The position numbers and the translations under genes are program-made. The notes beneath the pieces are model-generated. The model ran no database searches. It saw only the letters and a program-made list of their open reading frames with translations, and was not told where the DNA came from. DNA of 64,000 nucleotides from Steinernema hermaphroditum (Eukaryota; Nematoda; Chromadorea; Rhabditida; Steinernematidae): assembly GCA_030435675.1 (NCBI GenBank), contig CM059624.1:8270769-8334768 (forward strand). Direction: 5' to 3'. Shown here one piece after another: positions 32,642 through 43,761 of this stretch; the stretch's first letter is position 1, and every line of letters begins with the position of its first letter.

Positions 32642-33147
32642 CAGTTTACCAGTTTACCAGTTTATTTCTCGTATCTAAGGCTTACGCCTTGCGAGACGTC
32701 ATATATATGCACAAAAAAAACCACATTGTCACTCCGTAGTCGTCGGTCTTCTGGCTTCGGCGCAGGGCACAGCATCAGAGTAGAAGGCGACGATCCCATT
32801 AGTGTGCGCGGGCATCAGAGAGGCGAAGAGTTGACCCCGGAGACAGTGGAACACAGCAAGCCCATCTTCAGCTCGGGTGGCAGCGCGGACGTCGGAGTTG
32901 AGAAGCTTCTTCGGCGGCTTCCGCGGGCAGCACGGGCGAAGAACGGCATCTGGGCGAAACGCGTCGGTGGAGCACAACGGGCAAACCGGGAACCATCAAG
33001 GCAGCTGGCGGCACAGACTTCGGAGTTGTAACGCTTCTTCGGCTTCTCTGGCGGCGCGGGTGGAGTCGGGCGGCTATTACGGCTCCCAGAAGGCCTGGAA
33101 CACCAGGGAGCCGTAGTTCCAACGTCTTGCCAAGAAGCCCGTCACTG
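32642..33147. other. Non-satellite insertion of about 506 bp
   Basis: Begins with three short repeats of AGTTTACC and includes a TATATATAT stretch near 32705. Overlapping ORFs on both strands but no recognisable domain. Its right part (33078 on) is duplicated at 33292. Confidence 0.5.
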
Positions 33148-33392
33148 ACATATTTCACAGTTATTCTTAACTTTTTCGGGTCGTCCACTTTTTCGGGTCG
33201 TCCACTCGCTCTCTCTGAGGCTGTCTGGGGCCGACTGAGTTGAGTGAGCGGTCGTTCTCATCCGTCATTGTTGGTTGCATAGTGATCGCCCCGGCTCCCA
33301 GAAGGCCTGGAACACCAGGGAGCCGTAGTTCCAACGTCTTGCCAAGAAGCCCGTCACTGACATATTTCACAGTTATTCTTAACTTTTTCGGT
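33078..33392. repeat. Direct duplication of about 101 bp, each with a hairpin
   Basis: 33078-33178 and 33292-33392 are near-identical. Each contains the inverted repeat GGCTCCC ... GGGAGCC with an 18-bp loop, and each runs into the satellite motif TTAACTTTTTCGG. The duplication spacing is 214 bp. Confidence 0.85.
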
Positions 33393-33471
33393 ATAAGGAC
33401 CGAAGAGATATGTCTGAAATATGGGCTTAACTTTTTCGGTATAAGGACAAGAAGAGAAATGTCTGAAATAT

Positions 33472-33642
33472 TGTCGGGGCGGGGAATTCGGAGGCTTAGG
33501 CGTTTATTAATATTATCAGATCGGATGGGAAGCGACCGCTAACAGCGAGCACTTCCCGCACAAGTGATTAACCAACAGGCGGTGAGATCGTTCGGCACGT
33601 CTCTCGCCGCTGTAAAATCACATCTCTCATTGCACCACGACA
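33472..33642. mobile_element. 171-bp TG...CA insertion, copy 1 (probable solo LTR)
   Basis: Starts TGTCGGGGCG and ends CACCACGACA, inverted termini TGTCG/CGACA, flanked by ATAT on both sides (target duplication within the satellite). Length and ends fit a solo LTR of a small retrotransposon; a tiny DNA element is also possible. Contains TTTATTAATATTATC. Confidence 0.75.
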
Positions 33643-34115
33643 ATATGGGCTAGAGGACAGAATGAGACATATTTCACAGTTATTCTTAACTTTTTCGGTA
33701 TAAGGACCAGAAGAGAAATGTCTAAAATATGGGCTAGAGGACAGAGTGAGACATATTTCACAGTTATTCTTAACTTTTTCGGTATAAGGACCAGAAGAGA
33801 AATGTCTGAAATATGGGCTAGAGGACAGAATGAGACATATTTCACAGTTATTCTTAACTTTTTCGGTATAAGGACAAAAAGAGAAATGTCTGAAATATGG
33901 GCTAGAGGACAGAATGAGACATATTTCACAGTTATTCTTAACTTTTTCGGTATAAGGACCAGAAGAGAAATGTCTGAAATATGGGCTAGGGTCACAGAGT
34001 GAGACATATTTTACAGTTATTCTTAACTTTTTCGGTATAAGGACCGAAGAGATATGTCTGAAATATGGGCTTAACTTTTTCGGTATAAGGACAAGAAGAG
34101 AAATGTCTGAAATAT

Positions 34116-34286
34116 TGTCGGGGCGGGGAATTCGGAGGCTTAGGCGTTTATTAATATTATCAGATCGGATGGGAAGCGACCGCTAACAGCGAGCACTTCC
34201 CGCACAAGTGATTAACCAACAGGCGGTGAGATCGTTCGGCACGTCTCTCGCCGCTGTAAAATCACATCTCTCATTGCACCACGACA
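34116..34286. mobile_element. 171-bp TG...CA insertion, copy 2
   Basis: Identical in sequence and in its satellite flanks to the copy at 33472-33642, 644 bp away. Same insertion site, so it arose by duplication of the satellite segment and not by a second insertion. Confidence 0.75.
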
Positions 34287-34747
34287 ATATGGGCTAGAGG
34301 ACAGAATGAGACATATTTCACAGTTATTCTTAACTTTTTCGGTATAAGGACCAGAAGAGAAATGTCTGAAATATGGGCTAGGGTCACAGAGTGAGACATA
34401 TTTTACAGTTATTCTTAACTTTTTCGGTATAAGGACCGAAGAGATATGTCTGAAATATGGGCTTAACTTTTTCGGTATAAGGACAAGAAGAGAAATGTCT
34501 GAAATATGGGCTAGAGGACAGAATGGGACATATTTCACAGTTATTCTTAACTTTTTCGGTATAAGGACAAGAAGAGAAATGTCTGAAATATGGGCTAGAG
34601 GACAGAATGAGACATATTTCACAGTTATTCTTAACTTTTTCGGTATAAGGACCAGAAGAGAAATGTCTGAAATATGGGCTAGAGGACAGAGTGAGACATA
34701 TTTTACAGTTATTCTTAACTTTTTCGGTATAAGGACCGAAGAGATAT

Positions 34748-35356
34748 TGTCGCTGCACGCGACTCGGAGCGGCAGGATTTCCCGCGCAATTCAAGATTCA
34801 AACCACGGAGCTGCTGATTTCCCGCGCAATTTGGAAGGAACAGAAGACTTTCACCAGGCGAGCGAGGCCGGAGAAGATTCTTGAAGAAGCGCGCGAGAGG
34901 CAGAAGTGCAAGGAGGGATTTTATTGCGATTGATTGTTGTTGTTCACCGTTTTAAGTGACCGCAGTATTTTCTGCGATTTGCGGCTTTTATTGTTGCTAT
35001 TCCGAACGCGAGTAAATCGTTTTGTAACCGCGATTCTCGTGTACCTGCAATTCTCGGTAGTTCACTACGTGCTGTGACTATCAAACTCTATTCTGTTCGG
35101 ATTCGGTATTTCACTACGTGCTGTGATTACCAATCCCTCGTATTTCGGACTCAGTAGATCACTACGTGCTGTGACTACTTGCGGTAATTCAGTTGACGTT
35201 CCGGATCAACGTCATCGACAAGGAAGGGAGCGAAACCCGCGTGGCACGGACTGCGGACAATCTTCTACGTGCTGAAGAAGCCCAGTTCGGTACGGCGAGC
35301 GCCCCTAGAATCTCCACAAACGCCCCGAGAGCAAGCGACCGCGCGCCGGCGCTTTA
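34748..35356 (+). repeat. 5' LTR of BEL element
   Basis: 609 bp, begins TGTCGCTGCACGCG, ends GGCGCTTTA. Contains the triplicated motif CACTACGTGCTGTGA at about 35050-35180. Confidence 0.92.
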
Positions 35357-35371
35357 TGGTGCATCGGCCAA
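35357..35371 (+). other. Primer-binding site of BEL element
   Basis: TGGTGCATCGGCC directly after the LTR, complementary to a tRNA 3' end (…CCGATGCACCA). tRNA type not identified. Confidence 0.7.
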
Positions 35372-35507
35372 CTACGGCACAAGAGCCTAGTTCCCGAATT
35401 ATTTGCGAAGAACTGAAGTTTCGGACTGAGCAGGAAGAGCTCGAAAAGTAGCTGATTATTCGGATTTTGGAAGAAGTTGTGATATATTGCGGTTGTATTG
35501 AATTATT

Positions 35508-37796
35508 ATGGTTTTATCGCTGTGCATTTCCGAGTTGGAAGCGGAATGCAAGTACGCGGAACGCTGGCTGAAGAAGCTCCGCTCGGAAAGCTCGGACTGG
35601 ACGGTATTGGATAATTTCGAAAAGTCGGCAGCGGCGAAAGAAGCGCTCAGCCAACTGGAAATTAAGTTGAAGAACATCAAGGAAGAAAGAAGGACCGTGT
35701 GGAGCGACTACAGCAATCTTGAAGCAGCAGAGAAGCTCACGGTCAACATCCAGCAAGCGGAGCAAATGGCTCAATCGGTTATTAATGCTCTGATGGATTT
35801 CAACGAGGAACTGGAAGATTTTCAACGGTCAATACGGTCGGTTCGGACAGTTCAGCAAAACCAGAGATCGGACATTCGGCTCACGTACGATGAAGTCAAG
35901 ATCAAGACGTCAGCTGTACCGATCTTTTCTGGAAAGCTGTGGGAATGGAAGCAGTTCAAAACGCTCTTTGAAGAAGCATATGGAAGCTCCAAGCAGTCGA
36001 AAACGGTTCTATTCGGATTTTTGTTGAAGCATCTGGCGGGAGAAGCCAGAGCAGTCGTCAAATACTTTGAAGCAACGGCTGATAATTATGACCTGGCATG
36101 GCGGATGCTTGAAGATCGGTTCGGTGATACGGATCAGTTGGTTGATACTTTGTATCACCGATTAGAACGGATACGTTTGCGGTCGGATACGCTGAGGGAT
36201 CAACGCGGACTACTCGATGAAATCACAGCGGTCTATTGTCAAATGAAAAGCGCCGGACAGCCGGTTGACAACCGCAAGACGTGGACAATGATCTTGAAGA
36301 AGTTCCCAGTCCAAACGCCACGGGAATTGGTGAACCAGATGAAGACTTTCGACAAGAACGACGTTGAACAGCTGCTGAAGAACACCGCCGAAACGATCAA
36401 GTGGCTGCAGCAGATGGAGTCCATCATCGGTGACACGGTCGATCAGAAACGGATCGAAAGAAAAGGCACGGAAATGCAAGCCACTCGGTTCAAGAAAAGC
36501 CTCGAAGAAGCGAAACGGTCTATTTTTGAAGAAAATAGGTTCCAACAGACGCAGTCAGTGATGAATCGGTTCGGCGGACGGTTGGACACTTCGGACAGGC
36601 CAGCGGATCTCTCGCGTTATGTGAAGCCGAGAGCCGCATGTGTTTATTGTGATCAAAGCGGACATGAAGCATCGGAATGCGAGGAAGTAACGGATGATAG
36701 GAAGAAGAAGGACATTCTAAGGTCCAAGAACCTATGTTTCATTTGTTTGAGCTCGGACCATAGCAGCCGCGACTGCACGGACAGCGGATGCAAGCTCTGT
36801 TCCGGTAGACACCATGTGTCGTACTGCTTCAAGAAGCCAAGGCGAAACAACCGGTCGGACTTTTCGGAATCTTTTCGAAATTCAGCGTTCCAAGGGTCGA
36901 ATGAGCAGTCAAGCGGGTTCAAGCGCACGGACACCGCAGAGGTTTACTGCACGGACCCAGTTGTCACCTCGGATACGCCAGATGAAGAAGAAGAACGAGG
37001 TTTCATTCTCGCTGGAGAAGCAACGGTTCTCGGGCAGGATAACCTGAGTGACAATACGCTTACTGTGGTTCTCGATACGGCGGCAAGCAGATCATTCGTG
37101 ACCAGTGAAGCAGCGCGCCAGCTCGGACTGAAGAGCGTGGAACAAACGAAGCTGAAGGTCAACGTGCTCGGACAAGCATTGCCGGAAGAAGATTACGAAA
37201 TTCGGCAGCTGAATCTGATCACAGAAGACGGGAAAACGCTCCAGATGAAGGCAATCGAGAAGGAAGCGATTATGCCGTACGGAATCAAGCGGCCAAAACT
37301 CGCTGACGAGGATCGCAAGTTCGTGGAAGAACTCGGACTGAAGCCATCGGAAAGCCGGAAAGCCGAAAAGATGCGAAAAACGCCAGACATTCTGATCGGT
37401 ACGGATTATTGTTGGCAATTTATTTTAGGCAAGAGCCACAAACTGCCAAGCGGACTCTACGCCACACCAACGACGTTCGGAGCCATGTTCTCAGGCACAG
37501 TGAGCGGAATGCAGCGCCCAGATGAAGCGGCCATCCTGCACAACGAAGAAGAACAGTCGGAGGAATCAAACTCGGAAGGCAAGAAAGAACAGATCCCATG
37601 GAAGCCGGATGATTTGAATGTGCCAACGGACTCACGGACACGTCTTCGCGACGCAGAACCCATCGCTACGGTCTGCGAGATCGGGAGCGAGTCAATTATT
37701 CGGAATAGAGGAAGAAGAAGGAGGAGAAGGGAAATGAAAAGAAAGAAAAAGAAAAAATGGAAAAAACGGAAGAGAAAAGAAAAGAAAAAATGTTGA
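35508..37796 (+). CDS. Gag-protease polyprotein of a BEL/Pao retrotransposon
   Basis: 762 codons. An N-terminal coiled-coil region of about 130 residues is followed by a DUF1759-type gag domain (KTSAVPIFSGKLWEWKQFKT, LLKHLAGEARAVVKYFEA, WRMLEDRFGD, LVDTLYHRLERI). Zinc knuckles lie at about residues 383-440: CVYCDQSGHEASEC and CFICLSSDHSSRDC plus CKLCSGRHHVSYC. A DUF1758-type protease follows with the active-site motif DTAAS in place of the usual DTGAS, and the partner motif ILIGTDYCWQFI. The end is highly charged and Lys-rich, and no reverse transcriptase follows. Start at the first ATG of the frame, about 150 bp past the primer site. Confidence 0.9.
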   Translation: MVLSLCISELEAECKYAERWLKKLRSESSDWTVLDNFEKSAAAKEALSQLEIKLKNIKEERRTVWSDYSNLEAAEKLTVNIQQAEQMAQSVINALMDFNEELEDFQRSIRSVRTVQQNQRSDIRLTYDEVKIKTSAVPIFSGKLWEWKQFKTLFEEAYGSSKQSKTVLFGFLLKHLAGEARAVVKYFEATADNYDLAWRMLEDRFGDTDQLVDTLYHRLERIRLRSDTLRDQRGLLDEITAVYCQMKSAGQPVDNRKTWTMILKKFPVQTPRELVNQMKTFDKNDVEQLLKNTAETIKWLQQMESIIGDTVDQKRIERKGTEMQATRFKKSLEEAKRSIFEENRFQQTQSVMNRFGGRLDTSDRPADLSRYVKPRAACVYCDQSGHEASECEEVTDDRKKKDILRSKNLCFICLSSDHSSRDCTDSGCKLCSGRHHVSYCFKKPRRNNRSDFSESFRNSAFQGSNEQSSGFKRTDTAEVYCTDPVVTSDTPDEEEERGFILAGEATVLGQDNLSDNTLTVVLDTAASRSFVTSEAARQLGLKSVEQTKLKVNVLGQALPEEDYEIRQLNLITEDGKTLQMKAIEKEAIMPYGIKRPKLADEDRKFVEELGLKPSESRKAEKMRKTPDILIGTDYCWQFILGKSHKLPSGLYATPTTFGAMFSGTVSGMQRPDEAAILHNEEEQSEESNSEGKKEQIPWKPDDLNVPTDSRTRLRDAEPIATVCEIGSESIIRNRGRRRRRREMKRKKKKKWKKRKRKEKKKC

Positions 37797-38503
37797 TTTC
37801 AGTTTATTTTGTTTTCGTTCTTGTTTATGCGTTCGTGTTCTTGTTCATCGTTTAATTTCTTGTTTTTGTTTTCGGAAAATGCGGTAAACTCTCGAAGAAA
37901 GCGGACTCGGATGCAACAGCAGCAATCAGCAATCACGGACCAAGCTCAAACGCAACAGCAAATGGATCAGCCGCAAACTGCAAGCCCAACGCAACGCTTC
38001 TTCGGTTACTGCGTGGAAATACTTCGGTTTACGCTGCGGAGAAGATCGTCAAGTACTTCGCTTCGACTACCAATCGTTTTATGCATTGCCGATGGTTATT
38101 TGCATGTATTTTCGATGCTTTTTTGCAGGCATTGCGGTTCTCTGGAAGTGTATCGGTTACGGACAGATAAGGAAGCCTCAGAAGCGAACGTGACGCTGAC
38201 AGATGTGGACAACGAAGTCAGAAGAGCTCACAAGATGAAAGGAATGGATCAGAAGCTTCGAAGAGCGCCAAGTCTCTCACTCATGGACTCCACAAATCGG
38301 ACGGTTGCGAACTCAAGTCAGGGCCCCGGAGGCTCGCCAACGAGTCAGCCCATGGACCAGTCACTACTACATTCGGATTCAAGTTCAACACGGTTTATCG
38401 GTGCCAAGATCTCGGTTTAGCTATCAGCTATGGATTGGAAGAAGCCTTATCGAACCAATAGGATTCAAGCAAACCCTCGACGGACCATTCTAGGCGGCGG
38501 GAC
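37797..38503 (+). other. 3' internal region of BEL element, no polymerase
   Basis: A 203-codon ORF (37809-38420) is Gln/Ser-rich with no domain I recognise. The segment should carry reverse transcriptase, RNase H and integrase in a complete element and does not. The polypurine-like GGCGGCGGGAC (38493-38503) abuts the 3' LTR. Confidence 0.6.
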
Positions 38504-39112
38504 TGTCGCTGCACGCGACTCGGAGCGGCAGGATTTCCCGCGCAATTCAAGATTCAAACCACGGAGCTGCTGATTTCCCGCGCAATTTGGAAGGAACAGA
38601 AGACTTTCACCAGGCGAGCGAGGCCGGAGAAGATTCCGGAAGAAGCGCGCGAGAGGCAGAAGTGCAAGGAGGGATTTTATTGCGATTGATTGTTGTTGTT
38701 CACCGTTTTGAGTGACCGCAGTATTTTCTGCGATTTGCGGCTTTTATTGTTGCTATTCCGAACGCGAGTAAATCGTTTTGTAACCGCGATTCTCGTGTAC
38801 CTGCAATTCTCGGTAGTTCACTACGTGCTGTGACTATCAAACTCTATTCTGTTCGGATTCGGTATTTCACTACGTGCTGTGATTACCAATCCCTCGTATT
38901 TCGGACTCAGTAGATCACTACGTGCTGTGACTACTTGCGGTAATTCAGTTGACGTTCCGGATCAACGTCATCGACAAGGAAGGGAGCGAAACCCGCGTGG
39001 CACGGACTGCGGACAATCTTCTACGTGCTGAAGAAGCCCAGTTCGGTACGGCGAGCGCCCCTAGAATCTCCACAAACGCCCCGAGAGCAAGCGACCGCGC
39101 GCCGGCGCTTTA
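38504..39112 (+). repeat. 3' LTR of BEL element
   Basis: 609 bp, nearly identical to the 5' LTR; about three substitutions seen (for example TTCTTG versus TTCCGG near 38634, and TTTTAAG versus TTTTGAG near 38707). Confidence 0.92.
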
Positions 39113-42100
39113 GATATGTCTGAAATATGGGCTTAACTTTTTCGGTATAAGGACCGAAGAGATATGTCTGAAATATGGGCTTAACTTTTTCGGTATAAGG
39201 ACCAGAAGAGAAATGTCTGAAATATGGGCTAGAGGACAGAATGAGACATATTTTACAGTTATTCTTAACTTTTTCGGTATAAGGACCGAAGAGATATGTC
39301 TGAAATATGGGCTTAACTTTTTCGGTATAAGGACCAGAAGAGAAATGTCTGAAATATGGGCTAGAGGACAGAATGAGACATATTTCACAGTTATTCTTAA
39401 CTTTTTCGGTATAAGGACAAGAAGAGAAATGTCTGAAATATGGGCTAGAGGACAGAATGAGACATATTTCACAGTTATTCTTAACTTTCTCGGTATAAGG
39501 ACAAGAAGAGAAATGTCTGAAATATGGGCTAGAGGACAGAATGAGACATATTTCACAGTTATTCTTAACTTTCTCGGTATAAGGACCAGAAGAGAAATGT
39601 CTGAAATATGGGCTAGAGGACAGAATGAGACATATTTCACAGTTATTCTTAACTTTTTCGGTATAAGGACAAGAAGAGAAATGTCTGAAATATGGGCTAG
39701 AGGACAGAATGAGACATATTTCACAGTTATTCTTAACTTTCTCGGTATAAGGACCAGAAGAGATATGTCTGAAATATGGGCTAGAGGACAGAATGAGACA
39801 TATTTTACAGTTATTCTTAACTTTTTCGGTATAAGGACCGAAGAGATATGTCTGAAATATGGGCTTAACTTTTTCGGTATAAGGACCAGAAGAGAAATGT
39901 CTGAAATATGGGCTAGAGGACAGAATGAGACATATTTCACAGTTATTCTTAACTTTTTCGGTATAAGGACCAGAAGAGAAATGTCTGAAATATGGGCTAG
40001 AGGACAGAATGAGACATATTTCACAGTTATTCTTAACTTTTTCGGTATAAGGACAAGAAGAGAAATGTCTGAAATATGGGCTAGAGGACAGAATGAGACA
40101 TATTTCACAGTTATTCTTAACTTTCTCGGTATAAGGACCAGAAGAGAAATGTCTGAAATATGGGCTAGAGGACAGAATGAGACATATTTCACAGTTATTC
40201 TTAACTTTTTCGGTGTAAGGACCAGAAGAGAAATGTCTAAAATATGGGCTAGAGGACAGAGTGAGACATATTTTACAGTTATTCTTAACTTTTTCGGTAT
40301 AAGGACCGAAGAGATATGTCTGAAATATGGGCTTAACTTTTTCGGTATAAGGACCAGAAGAGAAATGTCTGAAATATGGGCTAGAGGACAGAATGAGACA
40401 TATTTCACAGTTATTCTTAACTTTTTCGGTATAAGGACAAGAAGAGAAATGTCTGAAATATGGGCTAGAGGACAGAATGAGACATATTTCACAGTTATTC
40501 TTAACTTTCTCGGTATAAGGACAAGAAGAGAAATGTCTGAAATATGGGCTAGAGGACAGAATGAGACATATTTCACAGTTATTCTTAACTTTTTCGGTAT
40601 AAGGACAAGAAGAGAAATGTCTGAAATATGGGCTAGAGGACAGAATGAGACATATTTCACAGTTATTCTTAACTTTTTCGGTATAAGGACAAGAAGAGAA
40701 ATGTCTGAAATATGGGCTAGAGGACAGAATGAGACATATTTCACAGTTATTCTTAACTTTTTCGGTATAAGGACCAGAAGAGAAATGTCTAAAATATGGG
40801 CTAGAGGACAGAGTGAGACATATTTCACAGTTATTCTTAACTTTTTCGGTATAAGGACAAGAAGAGAAATGTCTGAAATATGGGCTAGAGGACAGAATGA
40901 GACATATTTCACAGTTATTCTTAACTTTTTCGGTATAAGGACAAGAAGAGAAATGTCTGAAATATGGGCTAGAGGACAGAATGAGACATATTTCACAGTT
41001 ATTCTTAACTTTTTCGGTATAAGGACCAGAAGAGAAATGTCTGAAATATGGGCTAGGGTCACAGAGTGAGACATATTTTACAGTTATTCTTAACTTTTTC
41101 GGTGTAAGGACCAGAAGAGAAATGTCTAAAATATGGGCTAGAGGACAGAGTGAGACATATTTTACAGTTATTCTTAACTTTTTCGGTATAAGGACCGAAG
41201 AGATATGTCTGAAATATGGGCTTAACTTTTTCGGTATAAGGACCAGAAGAGAAATGTCTGAAATATGGGCTAGAGGACAGAATGAGACATATTTCACAGT
41301 TATTCTTAACTTTTTCGGTATAAGGACCAGAAGAGAAATGTCTAAAATATGGGCTAGAGGACAGAGTGAGACATATTTCACAGTTATTCTTAACTTTTTC
41401 GGTATAAGGACCAGAAGAGAAATGTCGGAAATATGGGCTAGAGGACAGAATGAGACATATTTCACAGTTATTCTTAACTTTTTCGGTATAAGGACCAGAA
41501 GAGAAATGTCTGAAATATGGGCTAGGGTCACAGAGTGAGACATATTTTACAGTTATTCTTAACTTTTTCGGTGTAAGGACCAGAAGAGAAATGTCTAAAA
41601 TATGGGCTAGAGGACAGAGTGAGACATATTTTACAGTTATTCTTAACTTTTTCGGTATAAGGACCAGAAGAGAAATGTCGGAAATATGGGCTAGAGGACA
41701 GAATGAGACATATTTCACAGTTATTCTTAACTTTTTCGGTATAAGGACCAGAAGAGAAATGTCGGAAATATGGGCTAGAGGACAGAATGAGACATATTTC
41801 ACAGTTATTCTTAACTTTTTCGGTATAAGGACAAGAAGAGAAATGTCTGAAATATGGGCTAGAGGACAGAATGAGACATATTTCACAGTTATTCTTAACT
41901 TTTTCGGTATAAGGACCAGAAGAGAAATGTCGGAAATATGGGCTAGAGGACAGAATGAGACATATTTCACAGTTATTCTTAACTTTTTCGGTATAAGGAC
42001 AAGAAGAGAAATGTCTGAAATATGGGCTAGAGGACAGAATGAGACATATTTCACAGTTATTCTTAACTTTTTCGGTATAAGGACCAGAAGAGAAATGTCT

Positions 42101-43100
42101 GAAATATGGGCTAGAGGACAGAATGAGACATATTTCACAGTTATTCTTAACTTTTTCGGTATAAGGACCAGAAGAGAAATGTCTAAAATATGGGCTAGAG
42201 GACAGAGTGAGACATATTTTACAGTTATTCTTAACTTTTTCGGTATAAGGACCAGAAGAGAAATGTCGGAAATATGGGCTAGAGGACAGAATGAGACATA
42301 TTTCACAGTTATTCTTAACTTTTTCGGTATAAGGACCAGAAGAGAAATGTCGGAAATATGGGCTAGAGGACAGAATGAGACATATTTCACAGTTATTCTT
42401 AACTTTTTCGGTATAAGGACAAGAAGAGAAATGTCTGAAATATGGGCTAGAGGACAGAATGAGACATATTTTACAGTTATTCTTAACTTTTTCGGTATAA
42501 GGACCGAAGAGATATGTCTGAAATATGGGCTTAACTTTTTCGGTATAAGGACCAGAAGAGAAATGTCTGAAATATGGGCTAGAGGACAGAATGAGACATA
42601 TTTCACAGTTATTCTTAACTTTTTCGGTATAAGGACAAGAAGAGAAATGTCTGAAATATGGGCTAGAGGACAGAATGAGACATATTTCACAGTTATTCTT
42701 AACTTTTTCGGTATAAGGACCAGAAGAGAAATGTCTGAAATATGGGCTAGAGGACAGAGTGAGACATATTTCACAGTTATTCTTAACTTTTTCGGTATAA
42801 GGACCAGAAGAGAAATGTCTGAAATATGGGCTAGAGGACAGAGTGAGACATATTTTACAGTTATTCTTAACTTTTTCGGTATAAGGACCGAAGAGATATG
42901 TCTGAAATATGGGCTTAACTTTTTCGGTATAAGGACCAGAAGAGAAATGTCTGAAATATGGGCTAGAGGACAGAATGGGACATATTTCACAGTTATTCTT
43001 AACTTTTTCGGTATAAGGACCAAAGAGAAATGTCTGAAATTTGCAGTGAGCAACAAAGTGAGACATATTTCAGTGTTATTCTTAACTTTTCCGGAGTATT
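39113..43100 (+). repeat. 84-bp satellite, main array, about 45 units
   Basis: Monomer of 84 bp (28 codons) with core TTAACTTTTTCGGTATAAGG and AGAGAAATGTCTGAAATATG. Two unit types occur: a full 84-bp unit and a shortened form of about 49 bp with GACCGAAGAGATATG and GGGCTTAACTTT, placed at intervals of several units, so there is a higher-order pattern. Units are very similar inside the array and decay at its right edge (about 43020-43100). Because 84 is a multiple of three and the unit has no stop in several frames, one plus-strand and two minus-strand frames stay open for 500-840 codons. No start, splice or domain context suggests a gene. Confidence 0.96.
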
Positions 43101-43761
43101 CGCCGGTTTTGTGGTTCAAGTCTTCAAGTTATGGGTCACTTAATACTTCTCATATAGTGTTGTTCTGGGCAAGGTCTGTGTTTTGCAATAATGGTGTTGC
43201 TTAGGAATTTCAGCGGTCACCGTCGTCGCGACGTTAGCGATCGAAACCAGTGATACAAACAGATGTAAGTTTTGTTCGTGATGAGCTGAGCTGTTTCGGG
43301 GCAAGAGAGTGTTTTCATTTTATTTTTGGATTTGTTTTGACGGTGACCCGGATTCGTGTTCTGATAACACGAACTACGCTGATACAACAGCGGGTGGCGA
43401 TGATTATCTCTTTCTCACAGACAAAGAGTGGCGCATGCTCGTGCTGTAAACACCCCGAATTAGGTAATTAGGTTGTGGAGAGAACGGTCCAAATCAAGAC
43501 CAGTTGTCGCGTTTTTCGTTGTGATACGTATTCAGAGACGAATCGGTTTATTATACGATTTGTATTTGGGCCGCTCGCTCTCAGCAATCAATACAAAACT
43601 ACAAAACACTCTCCGCTGCAGCGGCGGCGGACGGAATTGTGGAGGGAAACGCGAAATAACTTACAAATAGGCAATTTTAGAGGGATTTGAAAGACAAGAG
43701 TGACAGAAGAAGAGCAAGGACGACGCAGTGAGACATAACATCGTCAACCTCGCGGAGAACT
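43101..43761. other. Intergenic, right flank of satellite
   Basis: No gene recognised; includes the downstream end of the collagen gene. Ordinary unique sequence starts at about 43100. Confidence 0.45.

Larger units (their letters stand above)
33393..34747 (+). repeat. 84-bp satellite, block C, interrupted
   Basis: Satellite units interrupted twice by the same 171-bp insertion (33472-33642 and 34116-34286). The satellite plus insertion was duplicated as a segment of 644 bp. Ends at the BEL element at 34748. Confidence 0.92.
34748..39112 (+). mobile_element. BEL/Pao-type LTR retrotransposon without polymerase
   Basis: Two 609-bp LTRs (34748-35356 and 38504-39112) differ at only about three positions, so the insertion is young. 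The element interrupts a satellite unit with a 5-bp target duplication GATAT (34743-34747 and 39113-39117). A primer-binding site follows the 5' LTR and a polypurine-like tract precedes the 3' LTR. The 3147-bp interior has one long gag-protease ORF and no reverse transcriptase, RNase H or integrase, while complete BEL elements are about twice as long. It must depend on proteins from another copy. Confidence 0.9.

Noticed and set aside
39021..43119. Very long minus-strand ORFs (840, 686, 654, 512 codons) in the satellite
   Set aside because: They follow from an 84-bp unit without stops in those frames, overlap in two frames plus a plus-strand frame, and show no domain.
43473..43690. Overlapping short ORFs beside the satellite
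   Set aside because: No domain, no start context, in ordinary intergenic sequence.
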